Below, piece by piece: positions 9,595-19,012 of a stretch of 64,000 nucleotides of DNA; within the stretch, counting starts at the first letter, position 1; the number at the start of each line of letters is the position of its first letter. Under the pieces are notes generated by a model. That model was not told where the DNA came from and did not search any database. It was given only the letters and a program-made list of their open reading frames with translations. Origin of the DNA: Melastoma dodecandrum (lineage: Eukaryota > Streptophyta > Magnoliopsida > Myrtales > Melastomataceae); assembly GCA_029817715.1 (NCBI GenBank), contig JARUPY010000398.1, positions 1,426,001 to 1,490,000 of the forward strand. Direction: 5' to 3'. The translations under genes and the position numbers were made by a program.

Positions 9595-10080
9595 CTAGAG
9601 CGTCGCGAGCAGCTTGTCCGCCGCGACGTCCGTCGCCTGCGTCGGGTTCTGCTCGATCGTGAGGCTCTTCACGACGCCGTCGTCGACCACCATCACGTAG
9701 CGCTTCGAACGCGTGCCGAGGCCGAGATCGCCGAGGTCCAGCGTCAGGCCCGTCGCCTGCGCGAACTTGGCGCTGCCGTCGGCGAGATAGGTGACCTTGC
9801 CCGCGCCGCTGGTCTGCTTTTCCCAGGCGCCCATCACGAAGACGTCGTTGACGCCGGTGACGAGTACCTCGTCGACGCCCTTTTCCTTAAGATCGGCCGC
9901 GTGCTCGATGAAGCCCGGCAGGTGGTTCATGCTGCAGGTGGGCGTGAATGCACCCGGGACCGCGATCAGGACGACCTTGCGATCGGGGAAAATTTGTTCG
10001 CTCGTCCGCGGCGCCGGGCCATCCGGCGTCATGACGAAGAATGTCGTATCCGGGATGACGTCGCCCACTTTGATGGTCAT
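9595..10080 (-). CDS. peroxiredoxin (Prx5/AhpC-TSA type)
   Basis: Thiol peroxidase that reduces hydrogen peroxide and organic hydroperoxides in the cytosol. 161 residues, the usual length for the Prx5-like group. The peroxidatic cysteine is Cys49 in PGAFTPTCS, and GVNDVFVMGAW matches the group. No second cysteine is evident, so it probably works as a one-cysteine enzyme with glutathione/glutaredoxin or a similar reductant (inference). Stop codon and start are clear; it is followed by a DsbD-like gene about 50 bases upstream on the same strand. Confidence 0.95.
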   Translation of the reverse strand: MTIKVGDVIPDTTFFVMTPDGPAPRTSEQIFPDRKVVLIAVPGAFTPTCSMNHLPGFIEHAADLKEKGVDEVLVTGVNDVFVMGAWEKQTSGAGKVTYLADGSAKFAQATGLTLDLGDLGLGTRSKRYVMVVDDGVVKSLTIEQNPTQATDVAADKLLATL

Positions 10081-10132
10081 TGGCTGGCTCGCTTTGTCGT
10101 CGTTGGTTGATGGGTGGTGGATGGGGGCTCGC

Positions 10133-10984
10133 TTACTTCGGCGCGGAGGCGACGTCCAATGCCTCCTGCACGACGAAGGGGGCGCCGCGGCGCGCGAGCG
10201 TCAGGGCGACGTCGACGGATCCGGCGTGCGGACCGCTCACGGTCGAGGCCGCGGTCAGCGTCCAGGCGTTGGCGCCGCGCGGCGTCGTCGTGAAGACATA
10301 GCCGTCCGGCGCGACGGGAAAGACGTCGGTGGCCTCCGGCGTGCCGGTCCAGGTCACGAGCCAGCTCGGCTTCGGCAGGCCGGGGAGCGGCACGACCTTC
10401 AGCGCCGCGATCTCGCCGCTGGTCGCGGGCTTCGGCACGTCGGCCAGCGCGCCCGCGACACCCGTTTCGGCGGTGGCCCCGCCCGGGAGCGCGAGCTCGG
10501 CGGACGCCTGCTGCGGCACGCAGATTCGGCTGCAGACGGCGAAGCTGACGTTGGCGCGCAGCACCGAGGGGCGCGCCGCATCGCGGGGCCGAACCGCGAC
10601 GGGGAAGATCACCGTGCCCTCGTAGCCGAAGGCGGAGAGCCCCTCCTCGACGATGCGCTTGGGCACGGGGAATTCGACCGTGGCGTCGGCCACGTTGTCG
10701 GAGCTATCGAACGCGAAGACGGGTGGAACTCCCGCCTCGCCGGGGTTCTTCCAATACGTATGGGCTCCAGGGGGGAGCCTCACTTCGACGCCCGCCCGAT
10801 AGGTGCCATCGACACGACCCGGTGCCGCGACAAGCCGCAATGTCGCCGTGACCTTGCCGAAACCGCTCGGCACAGTCTGCCCCACGAGCGGGTGCGTGGT
10901 GCAGATTGCACACAGCAGCCCCAAAACCGCGGCGGACCGTCGAAATCGCGCAGAAGAGTGGAGGAATTTTTGCTTAGATTTCAC
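10133..10984 (-). CDS. exported DsbD N-terminal-domain protein
   Basis: A 283-residue periplasmic protein resembling the stand-alone DsbD alpha (thiol:disulfide interchange, N-terminal) domain. The N-terminus is basic followed by a hydrophobic segment (about 17-30) consistent with a signal peptide. The immunoglobulin-like domain has [13 protein letters not shown], and a cysteine pair CSRIC at 151-155, as in domains that receive electrons from the membrane part of DsbD. No membrane domain is present. The GTG start at 10984 lies close to the divergent yqgE gene. A role in periplasmic thiol reduction or metal/cytochrome assembly is inferred. Confidence 0.85.
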   Translation of the reverse strand: MKSKQKFLHSSARFRRSAAVLGLLCAICTTHPLVGQTVPSGFGKVTATLRLVAAPGRVDGTYRAGVEVRLPPGAHTYWKNPGEAGVPPVFAFDSSDNVADATVEFPVPKRIVEEGLSAFGYEGTVIFPVAVRPRDAARPSVLRANVSFAVCSRICVPQQASAELALPGGATAETGVAGALADVPKPATSGEIAALKVVPLPGLPKPSWLVTWTGTPEATDVFPVAPDGYVFTTTPRGANAWTLTAASTVSGPHAGSVDVALTLARRGAPFVVQEALDVASAPK

Positions 10985-11073
10985 GAGTGACCACGGATGC
11001 TAGCGAATCGCGACACACGCGAACGCTCACGAAGACGACGGGATCGGCTGTACGACAGATCAAGAGGCCGCAC

Positions 11074-11766
11074 ATGAGAGACACGACGAGAGACGAAGGT
11101 CGAGAGTCGCGGAGTGCCCAGGCCAAGGGCGCAGGCGCCAAGCGCGCGCGACAGGCGGATCCGAGCGGCGATCGTTTCCACTCCCACGGCGGCTTCCTCG
11201 ACGGTCAGATGCTCGTGGCCATGCCCGGCATGGAGGACGAGCGGTTCGCACGGTCCGTCATTTACTTGTGCGCCCATTCCGAGGAGGGCGCGATGGGGAT
11301 CGTCATCAACCGCGCCGCGCCCAAGGTCAAGTTTTCCGAGCTCCTCGTGCAGCTCGACGTCATCGAGAAGGACGCCGCGATCCGCCTCCCGAGCAAGGCG
11401 GGCGAGATGCAGGTTCTCAAGGGTGGCCCGGTCGAGACGGGACGCGGCTTCGTGCTGCACTCGAACGACTTCTTCATCGACAATTCGACGCTGCCGATCG
11501 CCTCGGGCGTTTCGCTGACCGCAACGGTCGACATCCTGCGCGCGATCGCCGATGGGTCCGGACCGGATCGCGCGGTCCTGGCGCTCGGCTATGCCGGATG
11601 GCAGGCGGGACAACTCGAGGCGGAGATGCAGCACAACGGCTGGCTGAACGTGCCGGCCGATACGTCGCTCATCTTCGACACGATGCTCGATTCGAAATAC
11701 GAGCGCGCCATCGGCAACCTCGGGATCGACCTCTCGCGCTTGTCGACGCAAGCCGGGCGCGCCTGA
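11074..11766 (+). CDS. YqgE/AlgH family protein
   Basis: Member of the conserved YqgE/AlgH (DUF179) family, whose biochemical role is unsettled. The family core is clear: [49 protein letters not shown] and [15 protein letters not shown]. The frame stays open upstream to 10987, but the ATG at 11074 has AGAGG seven bases before it and gives 230 residues, closer to the family length of about 190-205. The N-terminal 35 residues are a Lys/Arg/Ser-rich extension. Confidence 0.93.
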   Translation: MRDTTRDEGRESRSAQAKGAGAKRARQADPSGDRFHSHGGFLDGQMLVAMPGMEDERFARSVIYLCAHSEEGAMGIVINRAAPKVKFSELLVQLDVIEKDAAIRLPSKAGEMQVLKGGPVETGRGFVLHSNDFFIDNSTLPIASGVSLTATVDILRAIADGSGPDRAVLALGYAGWQAGQLEAEMQHNGWLNVPADTSLIFDTMLDSKYERAIGNLGIDLSRLSTQAGRA

Positions 11767-11790
11767 CGCCGTCAGCGCTCGCGCTCCGCC

Positions 11791-11880
11791 CGTCATTGCG
11801 AGCGCAGCGAAGCAATCCAATCCAGGGGCACAAGTCGAGTCTCTCGGCTGCTGGATTGCTTCGTTTCGATCGCAATGACG
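11791..11880. repeat. Rhizobiales palindromic intergenic element
   Basis: Inverted arms of 29 bases: CGTCATTGCGAGCGCAGCGA (11791-11810, continuing AGCAATCCA) and its near-complement ending ATCGCAATGACG (11852-11880), around a 32-base centre. It fills the gap between the convergent yqgE and rarA genes. This sequence type is dispersed in many Bradyrhizobium-related genomes and may form a cruciform or act as a bidirectional terminator. Confidence 0.85.
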
Positions 11881-11887
11881 CAGCGGT

Positions 11888-13213
11888 CTACTCATCCCTC
11901 TTCGCCCGCAGCTCGGCCCAGCGCGCCATGCGGCGGCCGATCTCACGCTCGAAGCCTCGCTCGGTCGGCCGGTAGACCTCCGGGCGACCGAGCGCCTCCG
12001 GCCAATAGTCCTGGCCGGAGAAGGCGTTCGGCTCGTCGTGGTCGTAGCGATAGCCGCCGCCGTAGCCCTCGCTCTGCATGAACTTGGTCGAGCCGTTGAG
12101 AATGATCTTCGGCGGCATCTGCGAGCCGTTCTCGCGCGCGAGGCGCATCGCGCTCTTGTAGGCGGCGTAAGCGGCATTCGATTTCGGCGCGGTCGCCACA
12201 TAGATCACCGCCTGCGCGATCGCGAGCTCGCCCTCGGGGCTGCCGAGAAAATCGTAAGCGTCCTTGGCGGCATTGGCGATGACGAGCGCCTGCGGATCGG
12301 CGAGCCCGATGTCCTCCACCGCCATGCGCACGACCCGCCGCGCGATGAAGAGTCGGTCCTCGCCGCCGTCGAGCATGCGCGCGAGGTAGTAGAGCGCCGC
12401 ATCCGGGTCCGAGCCGCGCACCGCTTTGTGCAAGGCGGAGATGAGATTGTAGTGGCCCTCCTGGCCCTTGTCGTAGATCGGCGCGCGCCGCTGCACGATG
12501 TCGGCGAGGCCCGCCACGTCGAAGGTCTCGTCAGGCTTGGCGGCGCGCCACAGCTCCTCCGACAGCGTCAGCGCCGCGCGCCCGTCGCCGTCGGCCATCC
12601 GCACGAGGCTCGCCCTCGCGGCCGAATCGAGCGGCAGCGCGCGCCCCTCGATCGCTTCGGCCCGCTCCAGCAGCTGCCCGATCGCGGCCTCGTCGAGCGC
12701 CTTGAAAGTCATGACGCGGGCCCGCGACAGCAGCGCGGAATTGAGTTCGAAGCTCGGATTCTCCGTCGTCGCGCCGATCAGGGTGATGGTGCCGTCTTCC
12801 ATAACGGGCAGGAAGCCGTCCTGCTGCGCGCGGTTGAAGCGGTGGATCTCGTCGACGAAGAGCAGCGTGCCGCGCCCCATCTGGCGGCGCTGACGCGCCT
12901 CCTCGAAGACCTTCTTGAGGTCCGCGACGCCCGAGAAGATCGCAGAGATCTGTACGAAGGCGAGCTTCGTCTCGTTGGCGAGAAGGCGCGCGACCGTCGT
13001 CTTGCCCGTACCCGGCGGGCCCCAGAAGATCAGCGAGCCCAGCGTGCGCCCGCCGAGCAGCCGCGTCAGCGCGCCGGTGGGGCCGACGATATGCTCCTGC
13101 CCGGCCACCTCGGCGAGAGTCTGCGGCCGGAGACGGTCGGCCAGCGGCCGCGGCGCCTCAGCCTCGAGGCCGGCGGCAGAGAAGAGTGTGTCCGTGGCGG
13201 TCGAGTGTTTCAC
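11888..13213 (-). CDS. rarA: replication-associated recombination protein A
   Basis: RarA (MgsA), an AAA+ ATPase of the clamp-loader family acting at stalled replication forks. 441 residues from a GTG start. Visible are LADRLRPQTLAEVAGQEHI, Walker A GPPGTGKTT (65-73), Walker B LLFVDEIHRFN (117-127), sensor 1 GATTENPSFE, and the C-terminal tetramerisation region with MLDGGEDRLFIARR. Length and motif set are normal. Confidence 0.97.
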   Translation of the reverse strand: MKHSTATDTLFSAAGLEAEAPRPLADRLRPQTLAEVAGQEHIVGPTGALTRLLGGRTLGSLIFWGPPGTGKTTVARLLANETKLAFVQISAIFSGVADLKKVFEEARQRRQMGRGTLLFVDEIHRFNRAQQDGFLPVMEDGTITLIGATTENPSFELNSALLSRARVMTFKALDEAAIGQLLERAEAIEGRALPLDSAARASLVRMADGDGRAALTLSEELWRAAKPDETFDVAGLADIVQRRAPIYDKGQEGHYNLISALHKAVRGSDPDAALYYLARMLDGGEDRLFIARRVVRMAVEDIGLADPQALVIANAAKDAYDFLGSPEGELAIAQAVIYVATAPKSNAAYAAYKSAMRLARENGSQMPPKIILNGSTKFMQSEGYGGGYRYDHDEPNAFSGQDYWPEALGRPEVYRPTERGFEREIGRRMARWAELRAKRDE

Positions 13214-13317
13214 GGGACTGATCCTACACCGCCGGCGGACGTGCCGTCGCGGCTCGTGTGGCGCGGCCGACGCGTAGTCGACCCTCCGTCACTCTCCGAC
13301 GCGCGACGCAACACTTC

Positions 13318-13346
13318 GTTAACCATCTTCCGATCCTATCGTTAAC
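13318..13346. promoter_or_regulatory. paired GTTAAC sites upstream of the ParA-like gene
   Basis: Two perfect GTTAAC hexamers at 13318-13323 and 13341-13346, 23 bases apart centre to centre, lie just before the ParA-type gene. The first is part of TTAACCAT, which resembles a CtrA half site. Spacing does not fit the canonical TTAA-N7-TTAA. Possible operator; no direct support. Confidence 0.3.
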
Positions 13347-13360
13347 AAGAACGGGACGGG

Positions 13361-14035
13361 ATGGGGTCGACGGGTATGCGCACGGTCGCAATGGTCACGC
13401 AGAAGGGTGGTTCGGGGAAGAGCACGCTCGCCGCGTGTCTCGCCGTCGTCGCGCAGGAGGCGGGCGAGCGCGTCTTCCTCATCGACATGGATCCGCAGAA
13501 GTCGCTGACCAAATGGGCGCGCCGACGCAACGACAAGGAGATGCCGGTCGAGACCGTCTCGGCAGCCAAGCTACCCGACGCGCTCGCGGCGCTCGCGAAA
13601 GGCAAAGTCTCGCTCGTCATCATCGACACGCCCGCGACCGATACGCCGGCGTCAGATGCCGCCATGAAGGCCGCAGACCTCTGCCTCATCCCCTCGCGTC
13701 CGACGATCTTCGACATATGGTCGAGCGAGGTGACTCGCGGCAAGCTCAAGACGCTCTCGAAGGAGTTCGCCTTCGTCCTCACCCAGTGTCCGCCGATGCA
13801 GGAAAGCCAGCGCGTCACCGATGGCGCCTCCGCTCTCGAGAGCATGGGCGCGCTGCTGCGCCCGCTCGTCGCCTCTCGCGTCGCCTACCAGGAAGCCGCC
13901 CGCGAGGGCATGGGCCCCACGGAGATCGAGCCGGAGGGCAAGGCCGCAGAAGAGATGCGGATCCTCTGGTCGTCGCTCAAGCGTCGCCTCGGACGCCTGA
14001 AGGCGCCTGAGAAAGCGACCAGGAAGGCCGCGTGA
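13361..14035 (+). CDS. ParA-type partition/positioning ATPase (solitary)
   Basis: Deviant-Walker ATPase of the ParA/MinD superfamily, 224 residues. Walker A is KGGSGKST (15-22) with the signature first lysine, followed by FLIDMDPQKSLTKWARRR and LVIIDTPATDTP. No parB or centromere-like sequence is adjacent and the chromosomal parAB pair is normally elsewhere, so this is a stand-alone ParA. Such proteins position cargoes such as chemoreceptor clusters; the next gene is a chemoreceptor, which makes that idea attractive but unproved. A start at 13376 (Met-Arg-Thr) is equally possible. Confidence 0.88.
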   Translation: MGSTGMRTVAMVTQKGGSGKSTLAACLAVVAQEAGERVFLIDMDPQKSLTKWARRRNDKEMPVETVSAAKLPDALAALAKGKVSLVIIDTPATDTPASDAAMKAADLCLIPSRPTIFDIWSSEVTRGKLKTLSKEFAFVLTQCPPMQESQRVTDGASALESMGALLRPLVASRVAYQEAAREGMGPTEIEPEGKAAEEMRILWSSLKRRLGRLKAPEKATRKAA

Positions 14036-14125
14036 CATCTGACGGTCATGTCGTCGTCACAGAAAATTAAGGGCATGCAAAGAGCCGCGAGATAAGAAAG
14101 GACATCGGTCTTCGCGCGGGCTCCC

Positions 14126-15808
14126 ATGCACCTCAATCTCGGCCATCGTCTGGCGGCCGTCGTCATCCTGCCGGCGCTGCTCGCAGCCGCGCTGAGCGTC
14201 TTCGCCGTCATCGAAACCGAGCGCGAGGCCGCACGCGGCGCACAGGTGGCGGCGCTGACCTCGCTGAGCCTGCGCGCCGACGATCTCGTCGATATGGTGC
14301 AGAGCGTGGTCATCGCGGCGGATGCGGTCGTCATCGAGCCGGACCGAGCGGTCGCGCGGCAACGATTGTCCGCTCTCAAACGCAAGCTCATGCAGCTCGA
14401 GGGACAGCAAACGAGCTTCCTCGCCGGCATACAGCCCGTGATGAGCGAGGAGGCCCGCACGCAGCTGCGGCTGCGCCTCGACGATTTCGAATCCTACCAG
14501 TCGGACACCGCGGAGCTGGGCCTCACGGTATCGCCGCAAGCCGCACAGATCCAGGCGCTCGACCCGGCGACGATCGAGAACCGCGAGCTCACCGTGTCGC
14601 TCCTCCGCAAGGTGAAGAGCGAGCTTGCGGACCGTATCGCCACCGAGCAGCAGCGGATTGCCATACTGCAGTCGACGACCGAGCGCCTTTTGATCATCGT
14701 GCCGGCGGGATCGATCCTCTTCGGGCTCGGGCTCGTCGCCTGGGTGGTCCGCGTCCAGATCCGCCGGCCGCTCGATGCGCTGAAGGCCTGCATGGCGGCG
14801 CTTGCCCGCGGCGATCTCGCGGCGCCGATTCCCTATGGCGCCCGCAGCGACGAGATCGGCGAGATGGCCGGCGCGCTCGTCGTCTTCCGCAACGCGCTCG
14901 TCACGCTCCGGCGCAACATGCAGGGCGACCAGAGCCGCATGGACGTCGAGACGCGGCGTGCGGATCAGATCGTCGCGATCACGCGCAGCTTCGAGGCCGA
15001 AGCGCTCGAAGGCATGCGCGCCCTCACGGTCTCGGTCACCTCGATGGACGCGGCCGCGCACGAGGTGGAAGCGACGACCCGCCAGACGTTGAGCGAGGCG
15101 CGCACCGTGTGGGACGCGGCTGAAGACGCCAGCGCGATCTTGAACTCGGTATCCGAAGCCGCGATCGAGCTCTCGACCTCCGCATCGCACATCTCGTCGC
15201 AGGTCGACCGGACGCATGCCGTCGCGCGAGCGGCGCTCGACGAAGTCGAAGCGAGCCGCGCCAGTGTCGGGCGCCTCCTCGTCGCCGCAAGCGAAATCGG
15301 CGGCGCCGCAGGGCTGATCGATGCAATCGCGCGCCAGACCAACATGCTCGCGCTGAACGCCACGATCGAGGCAGCGCGGGCAGGAGAGGCGGGACGCGGC
15401 TTCGCCGTCGTCGCAGGCGAGGTGAAATATCTCGTGCAGCAGACCGCGAGCGCGACCGCGCAGATCGCCGGCTGCGTCGCGACCATTCAGCAGGCGAGCG
15501 ACATCGCGGCCGAGGTGATGCGCCGCGTGCACGAGACACTGGAGGCGGTAAACGACATGGCGGCGGACGTCGCCTCGGCAGCGATCGCGCAGGGGCGCTC
15601 GAGCGACGACATCGCACAGGCGCTCGTCGCCGCGACGACGCGTGCGCGGACCGTGTCCGAAAGCATCGGCAGCGTGAATGCCGCGACCACCGCGAACGGG
15701 TCGCGCGCGCAGGACCTGCGCAGCCAGGCGACGCAGCACGGGCGCACCGCAACCTCGCTCAGCGACGCGATCGTGGCGTTCGTCGCGGACGTGCGCCAGC
15801 TCGCTTGA
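14126..15808 (+). CDS. methyl-accepting chemotaxis protein (membrane)
   Basis: Transmembrane chemoreceptor, 560 residues. A first membrane segment at about 8-28 and a second at 188-210 enclose a periplasmic domain of about 160 residues, mostly helical. A HAMP domain follows (about 210-262). The cytoplasmic signalling helices carry the conserved hairpin tip with [20 protein letters not shown] near residues 403-422. No C-terminal CheR-binding pentapeptide is evident. Ligand unknown. It is 90 bases after the ParA-like gene and ends 3 bases from the convergent protease gene. Confidence 0.95.
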   Translation: MHLNLGHRLAAVVILPALLAAALSVFAVIETEREAARGAQVAALTSLSLRADDLVDMVQSVVIAADAVVIEPDRAVARQRLSALKRKLMQLEGQQTSFLAGIQPVMSEEARTQLRLRLDDFESYQSDTAELGLTVSPQAAQIQALDPATIENRELTVSLLRKVKSELADRIATEQQRIAILQSTTERLLIIVPAGSILFGLGLVAWVVRVQIRRPLDALKACMAALARGDLAAPIPYGARSDEIGEMAGALVVFRNALVTLRRNMQGDQSRMDVETRRADQIVAITRSFEAEALEGMRALTVSVTSMDAAAHEVEATTRQTLSEARTVWDAAEDASAILNSVSEAAIELSTSASHISSQVDRTHAVARAALDEVEASRASVGRLLVAASEIGGAAGLIDAIARQTNMLALNATIEAARAGEAGRGFAVVAGEVKYLVQQTASATAQIAGCVATIQQASDIAAEVMRRVHETLEAVNDMAADVASAAIAQGRSSDDIAQALVAATTRARTVSESIGSVNAATTANGSRAQDLRSQATQHGRTATSLSDAIVAFVADVRQLA

Positions 15809-15811
15809 AGC

Positions 15812-17227
15812 TCAGCCGCCGTTCAGCACCGTGTTGATGACCTGCCCACCGCGCAGGACGCTCAGCTTCCAGTAATCGTACTGGCCGAGCGTCGCGAGCT
15901 TGAGATCGCGCGTCGTCTTGATGGGCTTGCCGTTGATCGCGAGGATCATGTCGCCGCGCTGGAAGGCGACGGCCGCGGCGTTGGAATCCGCAGCGACGCC
16001 GGTCACCACGACGCCATCGCGGCTCTCGCTGAACGACATCTCCTCCGCCGTCGCGGGCGACATGTTGACGGCGGTGATGCCCGCGAACGGGCTGCTGCCG
16101 GCGAGGACGACCTGCTCCGGCGCCGGTTTGTCGGGCGCGCGCACCAAGCGCACGTCGACGTCGGACGTCTTGTCGCCGCGGCGCACGCCGACCTTCACCG
16201 TGCCGCCGATGGGGCGCGTGCCGAAACGGAAGCCGAAGCCCTCCGGGCTCTCGACGAGCTTGCCATCGACGGAGACGAGCAGGTCGCCCCGTTTGATGCC
16301 GGCCGCGGCCGCCGGACCGCTCTCGTCGAGATCGGTGACGAGCGCGCCGACGGGCCGGTTGAGGCCGAACGATTCCGCGATGTCGTAGGTGACGGCCTGG
16401 AGGCTGGCACCGAGCCAGGGGCGGTGCACCACTTTGTCGCCGGCTTTCGCTGCCGCGACGACGATCTTGACGACATCGACGGGGATGGCGAAGCCGATGC
16501 CGATCGAACCGCCCGATTGCGAGAAGATTGCAGAGTTGATGCCGACCAATCGCGCGTGCGTGTCGACGAGCGCCCCACCCGAATTGCCCGGATTGATGGA
16601 CGCATCCGTCTGCACGTAGAAGGCCGTGCCACCCTGCCCGACGTTGGAGCGCGCCAGTGCCGAGATGATTCCCTGCGTCACCGTCTGGCCGACGCCGAAG
16701 GGATCGCCGATGGCGAGGGCGATGTCGCCGACCTCGACCGCATCCGAGCTGCCGAGTTCCATGGTCGGGAAGCTCTCGCGCGAGGGCGCGTTGATCTTCA
16801 GCACCGCGAGGTCGTGACGCTGGTCGCGCAACACGATCTGCGCGGGATATTCGGTCTGGTCGGCGAGCGCGACCTTCACATCCGTCATCTGGTCGATGAC
16901 GTGGTAGTTCGTCACGACGAGGCCGCTCGACTCGACGATGACGCCGGAGCCGAGCGAGCGCGCGGTCTGCGAGCGCGGGCTCTGCGGCGCGGTGCCGAAG
17001 AACTGGCGGAACACCGGATCGTCGAACAGCGGGTTGCGCTGCACCTTCTCGGTGCGCGAGGCGTAGACGTTGACGACCGCGGGCGCCGCCTTCTTCACCA
17101 CCGGCGCGAAGGAGAGGTTCACCTCGGCGCGGGACTCGGGCACCTGCTTCTGCGGCTCGGCGTTGGACGGCGACGACATTGCCAAGATCAAGCTGATGGC
17201 CGCCGTCCCTACAAGGCGTGTCAGCAA
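15812..17227 (-). CDS. DegP/DegQ-type periplasmic serine protease
   Basis: Do-family (HtrA) endopeptidase for periplasmic protein quality control. 471 residues: a signal peptide of about 23 residues (cleavage near SNA-EPQ), a trypsin-like domain with the catalytic triad His109 (NYHVID), Asp139 (RHDLAVLK) and Ser216 (NPGNSGGAL), and two PDZ domains. The start is TTG at 17227, supported by AGGAG seven bases upstream. Family members oligomerise and can act as chaperones. Which of the DegP or DegQ names fits cannot be told from one sequence. Confidence 0.95.
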   Translation of the reverse strand: MLTRLVGTAAISLILAMSSPSNAEPQKQVPESRAEVNLSFAPVVKKAAPAVVNVYASRTEKVQRNPLFDDPVFRQFFGTAPQSPRSQTARSLGSGVIVESSGLVVTNYHVIDQMTDVKVALADQTEYPAQIVLRDQRHDLAVLKINAPSRESFPTMELGSSDAVEVGDIALAIGDPFGVGQTVTQGIISALARSNVGQGGTAFYVQTDASINPGNSGGALVDTHARLVGINSAIFSQSGGSIGIGFAIPVDVVKIVVAAAKAGDKVVHRPWLGASLQAVTYDIAESFGLNRPVGALVTDLDESGPAAAAGIKRGDLLVSVDGKLVESPEGFGFRFGTRPIGGTVKVGVRRGDKTSDVDVRLVRAPDKPAPEQVVLAGSSPFAGITAVNMSPATAEEMSFSESRDGVVVTGVAADSNAAAVAFQRGDMILAINGKPIKTTRDLKLATLGQYDYWKLSVLRGGQVINTVLNGG

Positions 17228-17330
17228 AACCTCACTCCTGCAAGCATGCCAGAAGGGTCGCCTATCGCATGAAATACCAAGAACCCAAAAGAGGTATCGA
17301 CGGCGTACGGGACCCTCGGGGCTCCGTCGC

Positions 17331-18029
17331 TCACGAGGTCGATGGTAGGAGCTTGATCAGCGGCTTCGCGCCGCAATTCTCGAGCGTGAGATTCAACATC
17401 GCTCGACAATAAGCAGCCCAAGCCCTGTCCGCGACGTCCGGAGCGGTCGTCGGCTTGCGCGAGACGACGTCCGTCAGCTGCGAAACGACCGATGTCCTCG
17501 TCTTATCGTCGGCGTTCTGGACGGCCGCCCGGATCAGCTCCGCCAGCTGATTGTCGAACGAATCGTCGGACATCAGCCGACCCATCGCGTCACGAAGCCT
17601 TCGGTTGACGAAGTCGTTACGCCAGGTCGTCCATTCGATGCCGACAACGCTGAGGCAATAGGCGCGAAACTCGACGTAGACATATTCGAGGCCCACATCG
17701 ACATCGCGAACTTGAAAGACTTTACTTCGCAACAGGGCCAAAACGGCGAGCCCGGTGTAGATGCCGCGGATCACGTGATTGCTGATCGACGATCCGAGCA
17801 GCGTCTCGAGATATCCGCCGTCGCCCCAAATGGAAAAGACGAAAGCGATCGTCGCCAGGCAGCCGCATACGAATGCAAGGCCGCGGAGCCCCCACGAGCT
17901 CCAGAACTGCTGTGGAACCCGCCAGGTTGTCCCCCGAACGACTTGATAACAATCAAGATAAGTCGCGGCGACCGCCAAAGCGAAGGCTAGGCCGCCACCG
18001 GCGACATCGCCCGCAAAATGGGCATCCAT
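17331..18029 (-). CDS. hypothetical membrane protein
   Basis: A 232-residue protein I do not recognise. It has three likely membrane segments in the first half (about 11-28, 47-69 and 85-104) and a soluble C-terminal domain of about 125 residues with charged helices and a conserved-looking YVYVEFRAYCLS segment just after the membrane part. The local base composition is lower in GC than in the flanking genes. It follows the small gene at 18075 on the same strand and lies between degP/Q and the ribosomal superoperon. No Shine-Dalgarno of quality precedes the ATG. Confidence 0.6.
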   Translation of the reverse strand: MDAHFAGDVAGGGLAFALAVAATYLDCYQVVRGTTWRVPQQFWSSWGLRGLAFVCGCLATIAFVFSIWGDGGYLETLLGSSISNHVIRGIYTGLAVLALLRSKVFQVRDVDVGLEYVYVEFRAYCLSVVGIEWTTWRNDFVNRRLRDAMGRLMSDDSFDNQLAELIRAAVQNADDKTRTSVVSQLTDVVSRKPTTAPDVADRAWAAYCRAMLNLTLENCGAKPLIKLLPSTS

Positions 18030-18074
18030 TCGAAATATTCCGCATCGATGAAAAGGTGCGTCTTGATGAGAGGC

Positions 18075-18287
18075 TCAGCGCAACGCCGACCTAAATCCCT
18101 TCCTCGTCAAGGAGACGACATCAACCGCCTCTGTCGACTCGGGTAGCTTCTCGCGTTTGACCTCGACAAGCCCCTGCTTTTTCAACTCGTTCACGCCAGC
18201 GTCGACGTCCGCATTGCCCGCCCGGATTTTCAGCTCGTCGAGGGGCAAGGACCCAGCTTGAATCACGACATCCAAAACACGATCCAT
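18075..18287 (-). CDS. small winged-helix-like hypothetical protein
   Basis: A 70-residue protein. The pattern of short helices followed by LKKQGLVEVKREK and VVSLTRKGF looks like a winged helix-turn-helix, in which the last two strands form the wing. Start: ATG at 18287 with GGAGA seven bases upstream; a TTG at 18314 is much weaker. It could regulate the membrane-protein gene 45 bases downstream. No family was recognised with confidence. Confidence 0.6.
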   Translation of the reverse strand: MDRVLDVVIQAGSLPLDELKIRAGNADVDAGVNELKKQGLVEVKREKLPESTEAVDVVSLTRKGFRSALR

Positions 18288-18374
18288 GGATCGCTCTCCA
18301 CAATAGATTTCCAATATAACGCCCGACGAACCCTATTGCCATCCGACATTGGCGTTAGGGTTCGTCGCTGACAA

Positions 18375-18388
18375 ATTCGTCGACGAAT
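18375..18388. repeat. 14-bp perfect palindrome after rplQ
   Basis: ATTCGTCGACGAAT is a perfect inverted repeat six bases downstream of the rplQ stop codon, at the end of the ribosomal superoperon. No T-run follows on the minus strand, so it is a weak terminator candidate or a protein-binding site. Confidence 0.4.
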
Positions 18389-18394
18389 GTGGCG

Positions 18395-18811
18395 TTACGC
18401 CGCCTCGTCCTCGTGCACCTGCACGGGGCCGGAATCCTGGCCCTTGGCGGAGACGTCGCGGTCGACGAATTCGATCACGGCCATCGGGGCGTTGTCGCCG
18501 TAGCGGAAGCCCGCCTTGAGCACGCGGGTATAGCCGCCGTTGCGCTCCTTGTAGCGCGGGCCGAGCGTGTCGAAGAGCTTGCGCACGAGATCGACGTCGC
18601 GCAGCTGCGCGATCGCCTGGCGGCGCGCATGCAGATCGCCGCGCTTGCCGAGCGTCACCAGCTTCTCGACGACAGGACGCAGGTCCTTCGCCTTCGGCAG
18701 CGTGGTCATGATCTGCTCGTGCTTGATGAGCGCCTGGCTCATGTTCACGAACATCGCCTTGCGATGCTCGTGCGTGCGGTTGAAGCGGCGCTTCGCGCGG
18801 CCGTGGTACAT
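18395..18811 (-). CDS. rplQ: 50S ribosomal protein L17
   Basis: bL17, 138 residues, lining the peptide exit region of the large subunit. It starts [20 protein letters not shown], with the family-typical RAKRRFNR and [17 protein letters not shown]. Last gene of the alpha operon. Unlike in most relatives, the gap to rpoA is about 200 bases and holds a palindromic repeat. Confidence 0.98.
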   Translation of the reverse strand: MYHGRAKRRFNRTHEHRKAMFVNMSQALIKHEQIMTTLPKAKDLRPVVEKLVTLGKRGDLHARRQAIAQLRDVDLVRKLFDTLGPRYKERNGGYTRVLKAGFRYGDNAPMAVIEFVDRDVSAKGQDSGPVQVHEDEAA

Positions 18812-18869
18812 GGTGGCTCTCCTCGTTTTTGCGGCCGCCGTGCCAAGGGTCGGCCGTTGCTTTTAAATA

Positions 18870-19010
18870 CGTCATTCCGGGGCGAGCGAAGCGAGAACCC
18901 GGAACCCGATGGTGGTCAATGTCGCCCCGTCGAGAGACCGTGACCGGATTACGTACTCGGCTCGCGGCGCTCCGGTTCCGGGTTCGCCCTCGGCGCCCCC
19001 GGAACGACGG
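18870..19010. repeat. palindromic element between rpoA and rplQ
   Basis: Left arm CGTCATTCCGGGGCGAGCGA (from 18870) and right arm ending CCCCCGGAACGACG form a long imperfect inverted repeat with inner GAACCCGGAACC / GGTTCCGGGTTC. A related copy lies at 24725-24829. It is a dispersed non-coding element sitting within a co-transcribed operon. Confidence 0.8.
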
Positions 19011-19012
19011 GG

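Noticed and set aside
13318..13346. Full CtrA-binding site
   Set aside because: Two TTAAC-type halves are present, but their spacing is far from the seven bases of the canonical site; kept only as a possible operator.
14057..15739. 560-codon minus-strand open frame over the chemoreceptor
   Set aside because: Antisense to a chemoreceptor with clear HAMP and signalling motifs; no recognisable domain.
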